Source: Allium sativum (lineage: Eukaryota > Streptophyta > Magnoliopsida > Asparagales > Amaryllidaceae). Taken from it: 64,000 bases of DNA. The notes under the pieces are model-generated. The model saw nothing but the letters and a program-made list of their open reading frames with translations, was not told the DNA's origin and ran no database searches. Made by a program: the position numbers and the translations under genes. Positions 1 through 10,356 of this stretch are shown here, piece after piece. Numbering within the stretch: the stretch's first letter is position 1; every line of letters begins with the position of its first letter. The DNA is taken from contig CM060923.1 in NCBI GenBank assembly GCA_030737875.1, positions 498,320,453 to 498,384,452 on the forward strand. Direction: 5' to 3'.

Positions 1-1265
1 TAAGATGGATTTAAAGAATAGTGCCTTCGGTTTGTCTAGTCCCAGGACGACATGTATGGAAGAATGTCTGACAGAGTATATTTAATAGATCACGTAAGTT
101 GATCTCTTCAAACTTATTTACGTTTGGTGGAGGAGGAATTCATTTCTCCAAGCTGTATACCCGTGATATATTTGGGGAAATCAATTTGTGATTTGGTGGG
201 TATGACGATGTGACATTCAAAGTACATAAAGGTGTGATCTATATGTTATGGCCTCTAGGCTCACAACCGGGAAATGGTATAAAATCGGGTAGGTCGCATA
301 GCTAAGTGGTTGGCTGCCAATTAGGGTGTATTGTCACCTGATCTAGAGTTTCATTTACTTCTTTAACCTATTATGATGCTATCCCTTTCGAGAAACGGTT
401 GTTGATCCCAACAGTTGGTGATAATACATTCGATACACTCAAGCGAAATGAGTGACCGGTCATGTTTAGCCTGGGTTACAAGATGTTCTTGTTGAACACG
501 GTGTATTCCTCTCTAGAGATACACTGTCGGAAGGTGGTCCCATAACTTGCCAGTTGGAATTCATTTACCAATAAACCCGCAGTTTTTGATTATATATTAT
601 GTATGAGGAACGTGAGAAGAAAGTGTTCTGCTAGATGATTATTATATTGTGGTTGATAGACACTATTATGATATCAAAAGGATTTTGATATAAAGATTAT
701 CATTTCTTTCAAAAGGATTTTTGAATGTCGGAGCAAGTGTTTTTGATTCTCATAAGGGAAAAACCCGTTCCATGTTATATGGCATGGTCTTATGAGATAT
801 CGTTTAATTGCTCAAACTGTTTTAAATGGTTTTACTCACACCAGTCCCATGACTGACCCGGAGTTTATTTTATTTTGTTTTCCCAAAACTCTTGGGTGCC
901 CAATTTTGTACGGGCAGTCAAGTAGTCAAGATTTTACAGATATACTTGGAGAGCTTGGAGTAGAAGGCTTCAGGAATATATAGCTATTGTTTATTTCCAC
1001 TGTGTTGTAAGTGTTATACTCTGATAATGTTACTGTATACATATACTGATTTTATTATGTATCTATTATATATTGTTTGTTCTGCTCTGAGATTCGTATT
1101 TACTCTGATGTTGCATGTTCTTCTTCTTCTTCTATTCTAAGTTTCTATCTTATCTATTCTCACCCTCTAATTTCTTTCATGGACTATCCGGTGTTTCCGA
1201 TGCTTAGATAGTCGACATTGAGTTTATGTCGATAACCAAGGTCGCGAAAACCCCGGGTCGTTACA
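1..1265 (+). repeat. Element A 5' LTR, 3' portion
   Basis: This stretch aligns by eye over its full length with 7280-8552 and ends in TTACA directly before the primer binding site. It carries the conserved LTR-end blocks seen in B-E: the CAGTC/GACTG inverted repeat near 841-853 and the TGCCC/GGGCA inverted repeat near 896-916. Several differences from the 3' LTR copy are CG to CA or TG changes, for example near 770-788, which fits methylcytosine decay after insertion. Confidence 0.85.
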
Positions 1266-1266
1266 G

Positions 1267-1278
1267 TGGTATCAGAGC
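1267..1278 (+). promoter_or_regulatory. Element A primer binding site (tRNA-Met)
   Basis: TGGTATCAGAGC sits one base after the LTR end at 1265. This is the usual plant primer site complementary to the 3' end of initiator tRNA-Met, where minus-strand DNA synthesis begins. Confidence 0.9.
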
Positions 1279-1314
1279 TGAAGGTTAAGTAATTACCTTG
1301 GCTCTATGGCGTGG

Positions 1315-1351
1315 CTCAATAGAGATGGGGTTAACAATACCCTAGATTGAG
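1315..1351 (+). promoter_or_regulatory. Conserved post-primer-site stem-loop (element A copy)
   Basis: Outer arms CTCAAT (1315-1320) and ATTGAG (1346-1351) pair perfectly. The spacer AGAGA on the left and a single G on the right form an asymmetric internal loop. Inner arms TGGGGT and ACCCTA pair with one G.U, closing a 7-base loop. The same layout with different stem bases lies at the same place in B, C, D and E. A candidate packaging or dimerisation element; that function is inferred. Confidence 0.6.
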
Positions 1352-2737
1352 TTGAGTGTAAATATATGAGCGTGTATTTGTTATTCAATATAAAATGGTT
1401 TTATACTGTGGAGATTTATTGGTTGAGTTGTTTTTGGGTTCTGGTCGATAAGTTTGATCCACTGTATCGGTAGGAGTTTATAAACACTCGAATACGATGA
1501 ACCCACATGATATGTTTTGAAAAGAGGGGAAATGATATAATACCCAAAATCATATTTTGATATAAAAGTATGATTAATATTTGAAGTATTACCGTATATT
1601 GAATGTGTTGGTTGTGATTATAATCAGATAAGATTATAATTGAAACGGTTATGTAAATAACCAATCAAATTTCGTATAAGTATTACGAAGCGAATTAAAT
1701 CTGAATTTAAATCAGAATTGAAATTAAAACTTTGGAATTTCGAATAAGTGTTAGTAAATGAATATGGATTGGATATAAGAGAATTTTAAAATCTTGGGAG
1801 ATTTTAAATTGTTTTAAAGCATTGTAAATGGTATTTTGAAATGAATTTCAAAATGGAAGTGTTTAGATATGGTTTTGAAAGTGATATTGTATTGAACGCA
1901 CTTCGATAGCTGGAAATAGATTCTTATGATGATCATGACATCATCGGTGTTTATTTTCGAGTTGTATGTGACGGATTACTACCAAAACTTTTGTTTTGGG
2001 AATGTTTTGAGAAAACAAGTTGTTTGAATTTTGAAAAGAATTATTTGATTTGATTTTTTTTTGAGAAAAGCAAAGTGGTTTAAGAACTCCTAGGAAAAAG
2101 AATGTTGAATTATAATGGACTGATCGTTAAAATTAAAAACAAGATAAATAATACTTGTGAAATCAAACTGAAATTGAAAATATTTAATTAATGAAGTTTA
2201 TGGATGAAACTTAACGAGGTTAAGTAAATTGGATTGGTGAGTTAAGGATTTGGAATCGAGAATGATACTCGAGTTGAAATGAGATCGGGTTTGAATATAA
2301 GAGAATGAATTGATTGGAGTTGACTGAGATGGCATTTATATATGTTGAATGGGTAATAGATGGAAAGGATATAACAGTATGCCCGACAAAAAAGGTACAA
2401 GTTTATTTTTATATAGGTTTGATGATTTATGAGCCGAATTGGCGAGCCGCTTGGCTGTTTGATTTTTTTTGGGTTGGTGAAGGCCCAGAGAGGCGAGTTG
2501 TAGTTGTACCTATTGAGCAGTACAAAGAAGGTGCTGGCGAAATGTTTCGGAAATTTCGGGTGTTAGAAATTTTTCACGATTTTTGAAAATTTTCATTGAT
2601 AAGAATTAAATAATATTTTAATTGAAATCAAATTGGTTCAGTTGAAACTGAAGTTAAAGAAGTAAACAAATAATTTTTACCTAGTTAATAGGGTTTGTTT
2701 TCTACCTTAGCAATTTCGAGGATGAAATTATTTTAAT

Positions 2738-2747
2738 GGGGGAAGAA
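2738..2747 (+). promoter_or_regulatory. Element A polypurine tract
   Basis: GGGGGAAGAA lies directly before the 3' LTR start TGTAATGACCC. It would prime plus-strand DNA synthesis. The AATTTCGAGGATGAAATT hairpin just upstream is the family-typical block before the tract. Confidence 0.85.
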
Positions 2748-3483
2748 TGTAATGACCCGTATTTTATGGATAATAAATAACTTATTTAATTATTTAAATA
2801 AAGATTTGGTAATTTAGAATGACCAGAATTAAATAATATTGAATATTTAATTAATAAAAATAATAGAAAAATATATTTAATTTTCGAAATAGTCGGAAAT
2901 GGTGGAATTCACAATATTGTGTGAACTGGACAATTTAAAATATATTATTCAGTTTAGAGTTGAATTATATTAACGAATATATTTAATGAACGATCATTGA
3001 ACATATAAATTTTATTATAATTATAACCAAGCTTGAAATGGCGCGGCTGTTCGTAATTTGGCGATTTGAACTTTAAACGAATATACAGAATCCGTTTTAA
3101 GCCGGATTTCTGTGAAACAAGAAACGTTCGGAGCTGGTGAAGTATATTTTTCTAATAGAAGAGAAAAATCGGGATTTCGTCGTGTAGATTATGATTTATG
3201 CCCAAATCAAATTTTCGAAAAGTCGCTATGAAATTCCTTTATAATTTTATAACGATTTATTTATATTTGAAAAGGATTTTCAATATAAATTGAACACTGA
3301 ATTAATCTGGATTTGAAATGTCAAGTTATAAAATCCCGATATATTTATTTTGGAGCTGTATGGTATTCTATTGGTAATATATACGATAATATTTATTTAT
3401 AAATATTTAATTTAATTATTTTTAGATATATTAATATTCAAATGGGTTTATTTAGAGCTTTAAAAATAGCCAGTTTTGCAAGC

Positions 3484-3690
3484 GACCTCCGTTTTCGACA
3501 AAACCAATTTTGTTGGATCCGGAATATTAAATTATTGTTAGATTTCAATTTTCGTGATTGTTTATGTAAATATGTAATGTGAAAAACAGACAATAATTTG
3601 GCTTTAAAAATACGTTGTGTGAGCAAATGGATTCGGAATTCGACGAAACAAGTTTCGTTGGGTCCGTAATATCAAACTGTAGTTGTACGT
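3484..3690 (+). promoter_or_regulatory. Duplicated U3 module of element A
   Basis: Two related copies (about 3484-3540 and 3627-3682) share TTCGACnAAAC, then TTT(T/C)GTTGG(A/G)TCCG, then ATATnAAA. The same pair, spaced about 150-170 bp, lies upstream of the leader in B, C, D and E. The position upstream of the promoter suggests an enhancer-like repeat; function is inferred. Confidence 0.5.
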
Positions 3691-3805
3691 CCATTTTCGT
3701 CGAATTTGGGTATTATACGTGATCATAGGGATTTTTAACGATAAATACAAGTAGCGTTTGATTAAAAATTAATAAATTAATAAATAAAAAATATAATACT
3801 TACCC

Positions 3806-3813
3806 TATAAATA
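3806..3813 (+). promoter_or_regulatory. TATA box of the element A LTR
   Basis: TATAAATA within a C-flanked context is a consensus plant TATA box about 1.06 kb into the LTR. A CT-rich stretch follows, as expected around a plant transcription start near 3838-3845. This would divide U3 from a very long R-U5. Confidence 0.55.
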
Positions 3814-4092
3814 CCATACCATCCTCTAACCCTAAATTCAGTTTTCCTCTGGTCAAAAATAAACATGCCACCACCAGAACACTTCCTCAAACCTAATCGT
3901 GATAATTAAAAATTCAAAAGAAATAGAAATAAATCTCTATAAATTACGAAAGTGGTATGTTTGAATTCGCAAGGGGAAGAGCTTCAATCTGATGTCAGTT
4001 TTAATTGGTGCGATGCAGTTTCATGAGTACTCAAAAGTCAACAACGAACTAGGGTTGAACAAATTCATGAGCTAAGAGCACCAATGTCATGT

Positions 4093-4461
4093 TCAGATGT
4101 CATATTTGTTATCAGAATGGAATAGTACATCAGTTGTGAAATTTTTGGCAAGTTCGGGATGATTAATTGTCACGCGTGTTACTGGCGAACCCAAGTCGAG
4201 CTCATAGTCGCGAATGACAGGGCTATTGCGAATTGGTTGTAATGGAAAAGAGAGGAAGGAGTTCGGGAAGAGGAGCTTGATGGAGAAATCGGTTTGAAAA
4301 TCCATGAACGGAAGAGGAGAACGAAGCTGGGGAGGATGGGATTTTCTATTTTTATGGAGTTTGAAAAATATAGAATGGGGAAGAAGGAGTATGCTGATGC
4401 AAACGGGTTGGAGGAGAATATAATAGTGCGGCCCAAATTTAAACGGTGAAGCCCAAATCAA
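4093..4461 (-). CDS. Hypothetical antisense ORF within LTR A
   Basis: A 122-codon open frame runs on the minus strand. An internal Met begins a 71-residue version that follows a CT-rich leader. I recognise no domain, and the leucine/proline/serine-rich N-terminal part may only reflect CT-rich DNA. On the same strand upstream are two TGGGCY boxes and a TATTATA sequence (4416-4455), an arrangement common in plant gene promoters. The segment has the opposite strand bias to the leaders of B-E. It could be a captured host gene start, an inverted LTR leader, or a chance ORF. The 5' LTR copy is outside the window, so conservation cannot be judged. Confidence 0.2.
   Translation of the reverse strand: MIWASPFKFGPHYYILLQPVCISILLLPHSIFFKLHKNRKSHPPQLRSPLPFMDFQTDFSIKLLFPNSFLSFPLQPIRNSPVIRDYELDLGSPVTRVTINHPELAKNFTTDVLFHSDNKYDI
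4416..4455 (-). promoter_or_regulatory. Possible antisense promoter (paired site II boxes)
   Basis: On the minus strand TGGGCT (4450-4455) and TGGGCC (4430-4435) are 20 bp apart, followed by TATTATA (4418-4424) and a CT-rich leader. Paired site II TGGGCY elements occur in plant housekeeping promoters and bind TCP factors. That this one is active is inference. Confidence 0.25.
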
Positions 4462-5039
4462 AATTTATTTATGTTTAATTTAATATTAAATAGCGTATTA
4501 ACTTAGAACTATCATATCTTATCCATACGTTAACCAAATTCAGCAAAACAAGATCCATTGGGATCGTATGGACGACGGCTACACAAATGGAACTGATTAG
4601 GAGTGAATTAGAGCTCGTTACAATTTATAACGAAATAAATTATCGTTTCGAATCAACCGATGGTTATCGTTATTTAACAATGATCGTCCAATGTGAGTAA
4701 AACTCACTAACTCTATCAGTTTATATTTTTATAAATATAATCTAGTAATGATAAATGCTGATTGACTGCTGTGTGAGGATTGTTTGGTTGAATTGCTTAT
4801 GTATTGGTTGAAATTATAGATAACGATATATATAAATCGTTAATCAAATAGTGATTCTGTTTACCAGGATATTTCATATCGAAATGAAATCAATGTTATT
4901 ATATTGATTAACATCTGCGTATGCAAGGAAACAGGTCGGAACATTTATTTTACTTTTTTCCATATATGGTGATATATGATGTGCTATATAATCTGTTGTT
5001 GATGATGTGTGTTAGAATGATATTGATCATTGTTATTTG

Positions 5040-5725
5040 GTATTTTAAATACCATAAGAAATACTGGAATATAAAAAGGGAATTTTCAATGTTATATTGA
5101 AAAAGAAATATATATAAAATCAAAGGAATTTATAAAAGAGATATTTATAAAATCAAATGATTTTATAAAAAGAAATATTTTTAAAATGAATAGAATTTTA
5201 CAAAAGGTTATATAATAAATAAGATTTTATAAAAGGAAGTATTTATTTAGAAAATAAAAAGTATTAAAAATGAAATCTTTGTAAAACATTTATAAATAGA
5301 ATTGAAAAGGAAATATTTGTAAAACAAATAAATAGAATTGAAAAAGGAAGTATTTATTTAGAAAATAAATAGAATTGTAAAGGAAATATTTGTAAAACAT
5401 TTACAAATAGAATTAAAAAGGAAATATTTGTAAAACAAATAAATAGTATTGAAAAGGAAGTATTTATTTAGAAAATAAATATAATTGAAAAGGAAATATT
5501 TGTAAAACAAATAAATAGAATTGAAAAAGGAAGTATTTATTTAGAAAATAAATAGGATTAAAAAGGAAATATTTGTAAAACATTTACAAATAGAATTAAA
5601 AAGGAAATATTTATTAAATAAATAGAATTATAGAAAAAGAATTATTGGGAAATAAACAAGATATTATAAAAGGAAGTATTTTATAAAATGAATAGAATTT
5701 TATAAAAAGGAAATATGTGAAAAAT
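5040..5725. repeat. AT-rich degenerate tandem repeat in LTR A
   Basis: Irregular repeats built from GTAAAACAAATAAATAG, AATTGAAAAGGAA and TATTTATTTAGAAAATAAA segments fill this stretch. Unit length varies, and no ORF or other feature is visible. Confidence 0.7.
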
Positions 5726-5932
5726 AAATATTAAATAGAAATCTGTTTTAACAGTAAAAATGGAGAAGATTAATTTATAAATAATGTTTTATAAATTAAG
5801 TAAAATATTTATAATTTGATAAATTGAAATTATAAGTCTGAATTTTTATAGAGAAGTGAAAAATCGGTTTTAACACCGATATTTGAAAATAGAATGTAAA
5901 TGCAACATCTATAAAGGAAATTATTAAGGATC

Positions 5933-6405
5933 GAATGTAAGTCATTAGAAGAGAGTTAATCGAATGTAAGTCATTCGAAAAGAGTAAATTGAATGTAAGT
6001 CATTCGAAGAGAGTAAATCGAACCTAAATCATTCAAAGAGTGTAAGTTGAATGTAAGTCATTCGAAGAGAGTAAGTCGAATGTAAGTCATTCGAAGAGAG
6101 TAAATCGAATGTAAGTCATTAGAAGAGAGTAAATCGAATGTAAGTCATTCGAAGAGAGTTAATCGAATGTAAGTCATTCGAAGAGAGTAAATCGAATGTA
6201 AGTCATTCGAAGAGAGTAAATAGAATGTAAATCATTCGAAGAGAGTTAATCGAATGCAAGTCATTCGAAGAGAGTAAACCGAATGTAAATCATTCGAAGA
6301 GAGTTAACCGAATGTAAGTCATTCGAAGAGAGTTAATCGAATGTAAGTCATTCGAAAAGAGTTAATCGAATGTAAATCATTCGAAGGAGAGTTATCAAAT
6401 AGAAG
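5933..6405. repeat. 29 bp tandem array with internal dyad, about 16 copies
   Basis: The unit is CGAATGTAAGTCATTCG followed by AAGAGAGTAAAT-like sequence, 29 bp per copy. Most copies keep the inverted repeat CGAATG/CATTCG around a 5 bp spacer. Copies differ at a few sites and one near 6020 is more diverged. It lies in the transcribed part of LTR A and has no counterpart in B-E. Confidence 0.85.
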
Positions 6406-8552
6406 TGATTCGAGAGAGAATTATGCATTAGATTTCAACTGTATCGAATGTAGTAAAGTACTATTTACTTTCTGATTTTTAAATCAAGATTTATTTATTA
6501 AATAAATCGTTTATTTAAATTAAGGTATAAAAGTTTTATTTAAAGTTATATATTTAGGAAGTTAGGATTATAAATCTATTTTTTTTTAAAATGATTTTTG
6601 TAAAAGAAGTGGGTTCGTAAATTGAAACCGAGAGTTACATAAGGAAGTTTGTTGAAGATTTAGAAGATGAACTTTGTCTATTTCGAAGTTAGAAATGTTG
6701 TTCTGTAAAGGTCTGAGAGGTAGTTACACCCCAACTTGATTGACTTCGCTTTTCACTAAGGAATGGTTAAGGTTCGATAGTGAAGGTTGGTTAAGTGAAT
6801 TTAGTTAATGAGTGTAATGTTTTGAGTTGGCATAGCGATGTTTTATTTAAAACATCTGTTTAAATCCAAATGTAGGAGTTTCATAAATGTTTTCTAATTT
6901 AGAAAGTAAGAAATGGAAATGTTAATAAAGTATATTTTCTAAATTTAGAAAATAAGAAATGTTGAATATATGGAAACAGGAAATGACAAATGAATAACTT
7001 AATGAAATAAAGAGATAAATCTTAAATGATGATTGGTCGATATAATTTCCATATGGAAATAATATCGTTGTTTGCATACGTGTTTTTCTTTGATAGTTAA
7101 CTCCCTGACTATCGAAGTTTTTGACCATTTTTCCGTCATCAATACGGAGAGACCGGAATCAGGTTCACTATCTGAAAACCACTCTGTATGGGAATTAGCG
7201 TTGCGAATCAAATATGATGAAGATAATTGAAGACGGAGTAATGCAAGGGTTGTTCTGGCGATCCTAGGTAGAAATTGCCTAAGATGGATTTAAAGAATAG
7301 TGCCTTCGGTTTGTCCAGTCCCAGGACAACTTGTATGGATGAATGTCTGACAGAGTATATATAATAGATCGCATAAGTTGATCTCTTCAAATGTATTTAC
7401 GTTTGGTGGAGAAGGAATTTGTTTCTCCTAACTATATACCCGTGATATGTTTGGGGAAATCAATTTGAGATTTGGTGGGTATGACGATGTGACATTCAAA
7501 GTAAATAAAGGTGTGATCTATACGTTATGGTCTCTAGGCTCACAACTGGGAAATGGTATAAAATCGGGTAGGTCGCATAGCTAAGTGGTTGGCTGCCAAT
7601 TAGGGTGTATTGTCACCTGATCTAGAGTTTCATTTACTTCTTTAACCTATTTTGATGCTGTCCCTTTTGGGAAACGGTTGTTGATCCCAACCGTTGGTGA
7701 TAATACATTCGGTACACTCAAGCGAAATGAGTGACCGGTCATGTTTAGCTTGGGTTACAAGATGTTCTTGTTGAACCCGGTGTATTCCTCTCTAGAGATA
7801 CACTGTCGGAAGGTGGTCCCATACCTTGCTAGTTGGAATTCATTTACTAATAAATGCCACAGTTTTTTATTATATATTATGTATGTGGAACGTGAGATGA
7901 AAGCATTCTGCTAGATGATTATTATATTTTGGTTGATAGACACTATTATAATATCAAAAGGATTTTGATATAAAGATTATCGTTTCTTTCAAAAGGATTT
8001 TTGAATGTTGGACCAAGTGTTTTGGATTCTCATAAGGGAAAAACTCGTTCCGTGTTATACGGCGTGGTCTTATGAGATATCGTTTAATTGCTCAAACTGT
8101 TTTAAATGGTTTTACTCACACCAGTCCCATAACTGACCCGGAGTTTATTTTGTTTTGTTTTCCCCAAACTCTTGGGTGCCCAATTTTGTACGAGCAGTCA
8201 AGTAGTCAGGATTTTACAGACATACTTGGAGAGCTTGGAGCAGGAGGCTTCAGGTATATATAGCTATTGTTTATTTCCGTTGTGTTGTAAGTGTTATACT
8301 CTAATAATGTTACTGTATACATATACTGATTTTATTTCAAAGTTATGTATCTATTATATATTGTTCATTCCGCTGTGAGATTCATGTTTACTCTGATGTT
8401 GTATGTTCTTCTTCTTCTTCTATTCTAAGTTTCTATCTTATCTATTCTCACCCTACAATTCTTTCATGGACTATCCGGTGTTTCTGATGGTTGGATAGTC
8501 GACATTGAGTTTATGTCGATAACCAAGGTCGCGAAAACCCCGGGTCGTTACA

Positions 8553-8870
8553 GTTCCCATAAGGTGCCATGGAATTACCAGCCCAGTAAAACCAAAAATC
8601 AAAGAATCCTTAACCTTAACAAGAAAAGCAAGTAACGAAGTGGAAGTATTACTCTTGGAAACGCAAATTGGTTCTACTATAAGATTTATTGAAGCATATT
8701 TGGCCTGAAGGTCTTTAAGGGTAAGTCCTTATGAAGTAAAATCAAGAGTAATGACACCTCAAGTGTTCGATAGCCATATTAAATGCTTATCAACAATACA
8801 AAGCAGTCCACCTTTACGAGGAGAAAACAATATGTCAACAGAAGATACCAATTTATAGGAGAGCAAGAGC
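8553..8870. other. Spacer between LTR A and gag fragment
   Basis: This stretch has no LTR homology that I can see. It is less AT-biased than the LTRs and may be the decayed upstream part of the gag that follows, but I see no readable motif. Confidence 0.4.
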
Positions 8871-9742
8871 TTGTTGCCACCGGAAGATAGGAAAGAAAGA
8901 ATGATCGAAGCTTCATCTAATATAAAGACGCCATGCTTCATATACGACGGGACTACAGACCCCGAAGAGCACCTTGCTGCCTTTAAGATTTATATGGATT
9001 TCCATAATGCTTTTGGAACCATGATGTGCCGAATGTTTCCATTAACACGAGAAGCAACTGCTAAATGGTATCGCCGATATCATGCGAAAGACATATGTCC
9101 TTGGGAACAATTCTCTTATGGCTTCTATGATAATTTTGTAGCCGTAAGAATCCAATGGTTGACTATCCTATCGTTATATGCATAAAACAAAGGAAAGAAG
9201 AATTTCTAGATGATTACTTGAAATAATTTAATACTGAAGCTTTGAGATCAGAGGGTATGAGCAACCATAATAAGCTTGTCGTCGTCCATTCAGGGTTGAT
9301 TAAGAATACACCTTTCTAGGAAAAGCTCTACATACACGGGTGCAAGGACCTACCAGAATTTTATCACCAAGAAAACAAGTTAATTCGCATGGAGGAATTA
9401 AGCCAATCAGGAAATAAGATGTGTTTCGATCAAGAAGGAAGGGAACACCACTTTGATCAGGAACTTCAAGATGGGAAACTCGAGTTTCATAAAGGCCCGA
9501 AAAGGCTAGAGAAAGAAGGATCTAATGCAAATCCCATAACCCTAAGCAAACCCATTTCATACATATATGACATAATGAGAGAAAGAATCAACTTCCTCGT
9601 TCCTTTCATAGCCAAGAATTGTCCAAAGTCGATCGAAGGGAGGGAGTACTACGAATATCATAAGACAAATAGGCACAAAACTAACGAATGTAAAGTGTTG
9701 GAAGGTATAATACAGACATCTAGAAGAATTCATCGAAGATAA
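8871..9742 (+). pseudogene. gag: Degenerate Ty3/gypsy gag fragment
   Basis: The first readable part (8871-9185) contains a DPEEHLAAFKIYMDFHNA segment and a WYRRY...FSYGFYDNF segment. These match the capsid-like retrotransposon gag domain of plant Ty3/gypsy elements of the Tat/Athila type. Stops and frame changes interrupt 9183-9388. A second open part (9389-9742) ends in a histidine- and cysteine-bearing YYEYHKTNRHKTNEC segment typical of the C-terminal zinc-binding region in these gags. No protease or polymerase follows. It differs from the gag of element E and lacks LTRs here, so it is a relic of another element. Confidence 0.65.
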
Positions 9743-9806
9743 ACTAGGAACTACTCAACAACCATTTAATTCCAAGACATATGCCTTCACGACAGGAACC
9801 ACTTCC

Positions 9807-10040
9807 GTGCTTGTTCCTCCTAAATCCATGTTTGCCAGCTTTTATGGTAATGGTACTGGGCTCAGAGGTAGCCAGGAAACCTTCGGATCTAGAATTTCCA
9901 ACTCTTCTGGTGGGAATTTTTACAATTGCGGATCAAGGGACCATTACTCTAGTAAATGTCCTAAGTCCCATACTTGTTTCATTTGCCAGGATCCGGGACA
10001 TGTAACACTTTCATGTCCCATATTTCGGGAAGGTAACTAG
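9807..10040 (+). pseudogene. CCHC zinc-knuckle ORF of retroelement origin
   Basis: A 77-codon frame carries two zinc-knuckle-like motifs near its C-terminus. The second, CFICQDPGHVTLSC, is a perfect CX2CX4HX4C. The first has Phe where the first Cys is expected. Such knuckles bind nucleic acid in Gag and in LINE ORF1 proteins. Its frame and spacing do not join it cleanly to the preceding gag fragment, so it may be that gag after a frameshift or part of another element. Too short to assign. Confidence 0.45.
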
Positions 10041-10356
10041 GTGCTTGTTAAACTCCTTACAACACTTCCACTGAATTGAGTAGTTGTTGCTCCTGCAGTT
10101 GCAAAGTTTTATATTCATCTTGTGCTTTCTTGCGCGTGCTTTGCGTGGTTTGTATCTAAATATCTATGTTATGAGTCGTGTACCTATTTGAGGCTTCTGC
10201 AATGTTAAGATTAGTATAAGGTTTCAACCTAGATTATCTTTTGTACCCAATCCTCGTTCTTCCAGCGATAAGGAGTTGTTATAAGCGTTGAATATTCGCA
10301 TATAACGGGTACAAAAGATTATCTTTTGTACCCAAACCTAAATTATCTTTTGTACC
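10041..10356. other. Junction region with short direct and inverted repeats
   Basis: No gene is visible. Three direct copies of ATTATCTTTTGTACCC lie at 10233-10248, 10318-10333 and 10342-10357, with one inverted copy in the palindrome at 10307-10333. A 20 bp piece of LTR B (TGTTATAAGCGTTGAATATT at 10277-10296) recurs at its proper place at 10396-10415. The third direct copy ends exactly where LTR B homology begins. Confidence 0.65.
10307..10333. repeat. 27 bp near-perfect palindrome
   Basis: The arms GGGTACAAAAGAT and ATCTTTTGTACCC are exact inverse complements around one central T. It abuts the truncated start of LTR B and may mark a repair or template-switch junction. Confidence 0.7.

Larger units (their letters stand above)
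1266..2747 (+). other. Element A non-coding core
   Basis: The core has no gag or pol motif. Its right part (about 2380-2580) is related to the cores of B, C and D: it shares the GACAAAnAGGTAC box, a GAGCC...GCGAGCCGCTTGGCT block and a GGCGAAATGTTTC-like segment. An open frame of 90 codons at 2314-2586 covers this part but is not kept in the homologous segments, so I treat it as chance. The core ends with a TTTCGAGGATGAAA hairpin and the polypurine tract. Confidence 0.75.
1..8552 (+). mobile_element. Element A: non-autonomous LTR retrotransposon, left end outside window
   Basis: Bases 1-1265 repeat at 7280-8552, so they are the right end of the 5' LTR and the matching part of a complete 3' LTR. 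Between them lie a primer binding site, a 1.48 kb core without a convincing ORF, and a polypurine tract. The 3' LTR is 5.8 kb, about four times the core. Terminal sequences (TGTAATGACCC start, TTACA end), the primer site and the polypurine tract are those of plant Ty3/gypsy chromoviruses. With no gag or pol it must use proteins from elsewhere. The target-site duplication cannot be tested because the left LTR starts outside the window. Confidence 0.85.
2748..8552 (+). repeat. Element A 3' LTR, complete (5.8 kb)
   Basis: The LTR starts TGTAATGACCC after the polypurine tract and ends TTACA. In order it holds a U3 region with a twofold repeated module (3484-3690), a TATA box (3806), a GA-rich segment with an antisense ORF (4093-4461), an AT-rich degenerate repeat (5040-5725), a 29 bp tandem array (5933-6405), and the conserved LTR-end blocks. 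Apart from the antisense ORF there is no gene in it. Confidence 0.85.

Noticed and set aside
770..788. Apparent compensatory change in the CCAT/ATGG versus CCGT/ACGG hairpin between the two LTRs of A
   Set aside because: The three differences in and beside this hairpin (compare 8060-8080) are CG to CA or TG, so independent decay of methylated CpG in both arms explains it without selection on structure.
792..983. 63-codon ORF at both LTR ends of A (also 8072-8263)
   Set aside because: It is present twice only because the LTRs are duplicates, and the same conserved DNA block in B-F does not encode it.
2314..2586. 90-codon ORF in the core of A
   Set aside because: It covers DNA homologous to the cores of B-D, where the frame is not open, so I see no evidence that it is translated.
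5933..6405. CRISPR-like array
   Set aside because: Units are contiguous and nearly identical with no unique spacers, in a plant retrotransposon LTR. It is a simple tandem repeat.
8553..10356. Complete retrotransposon between A and B
   Set aside because: Only gag-type and zinc-knuckle fragments are readable; no LTR pair, primer site, polymerase or polypurine tract is present.
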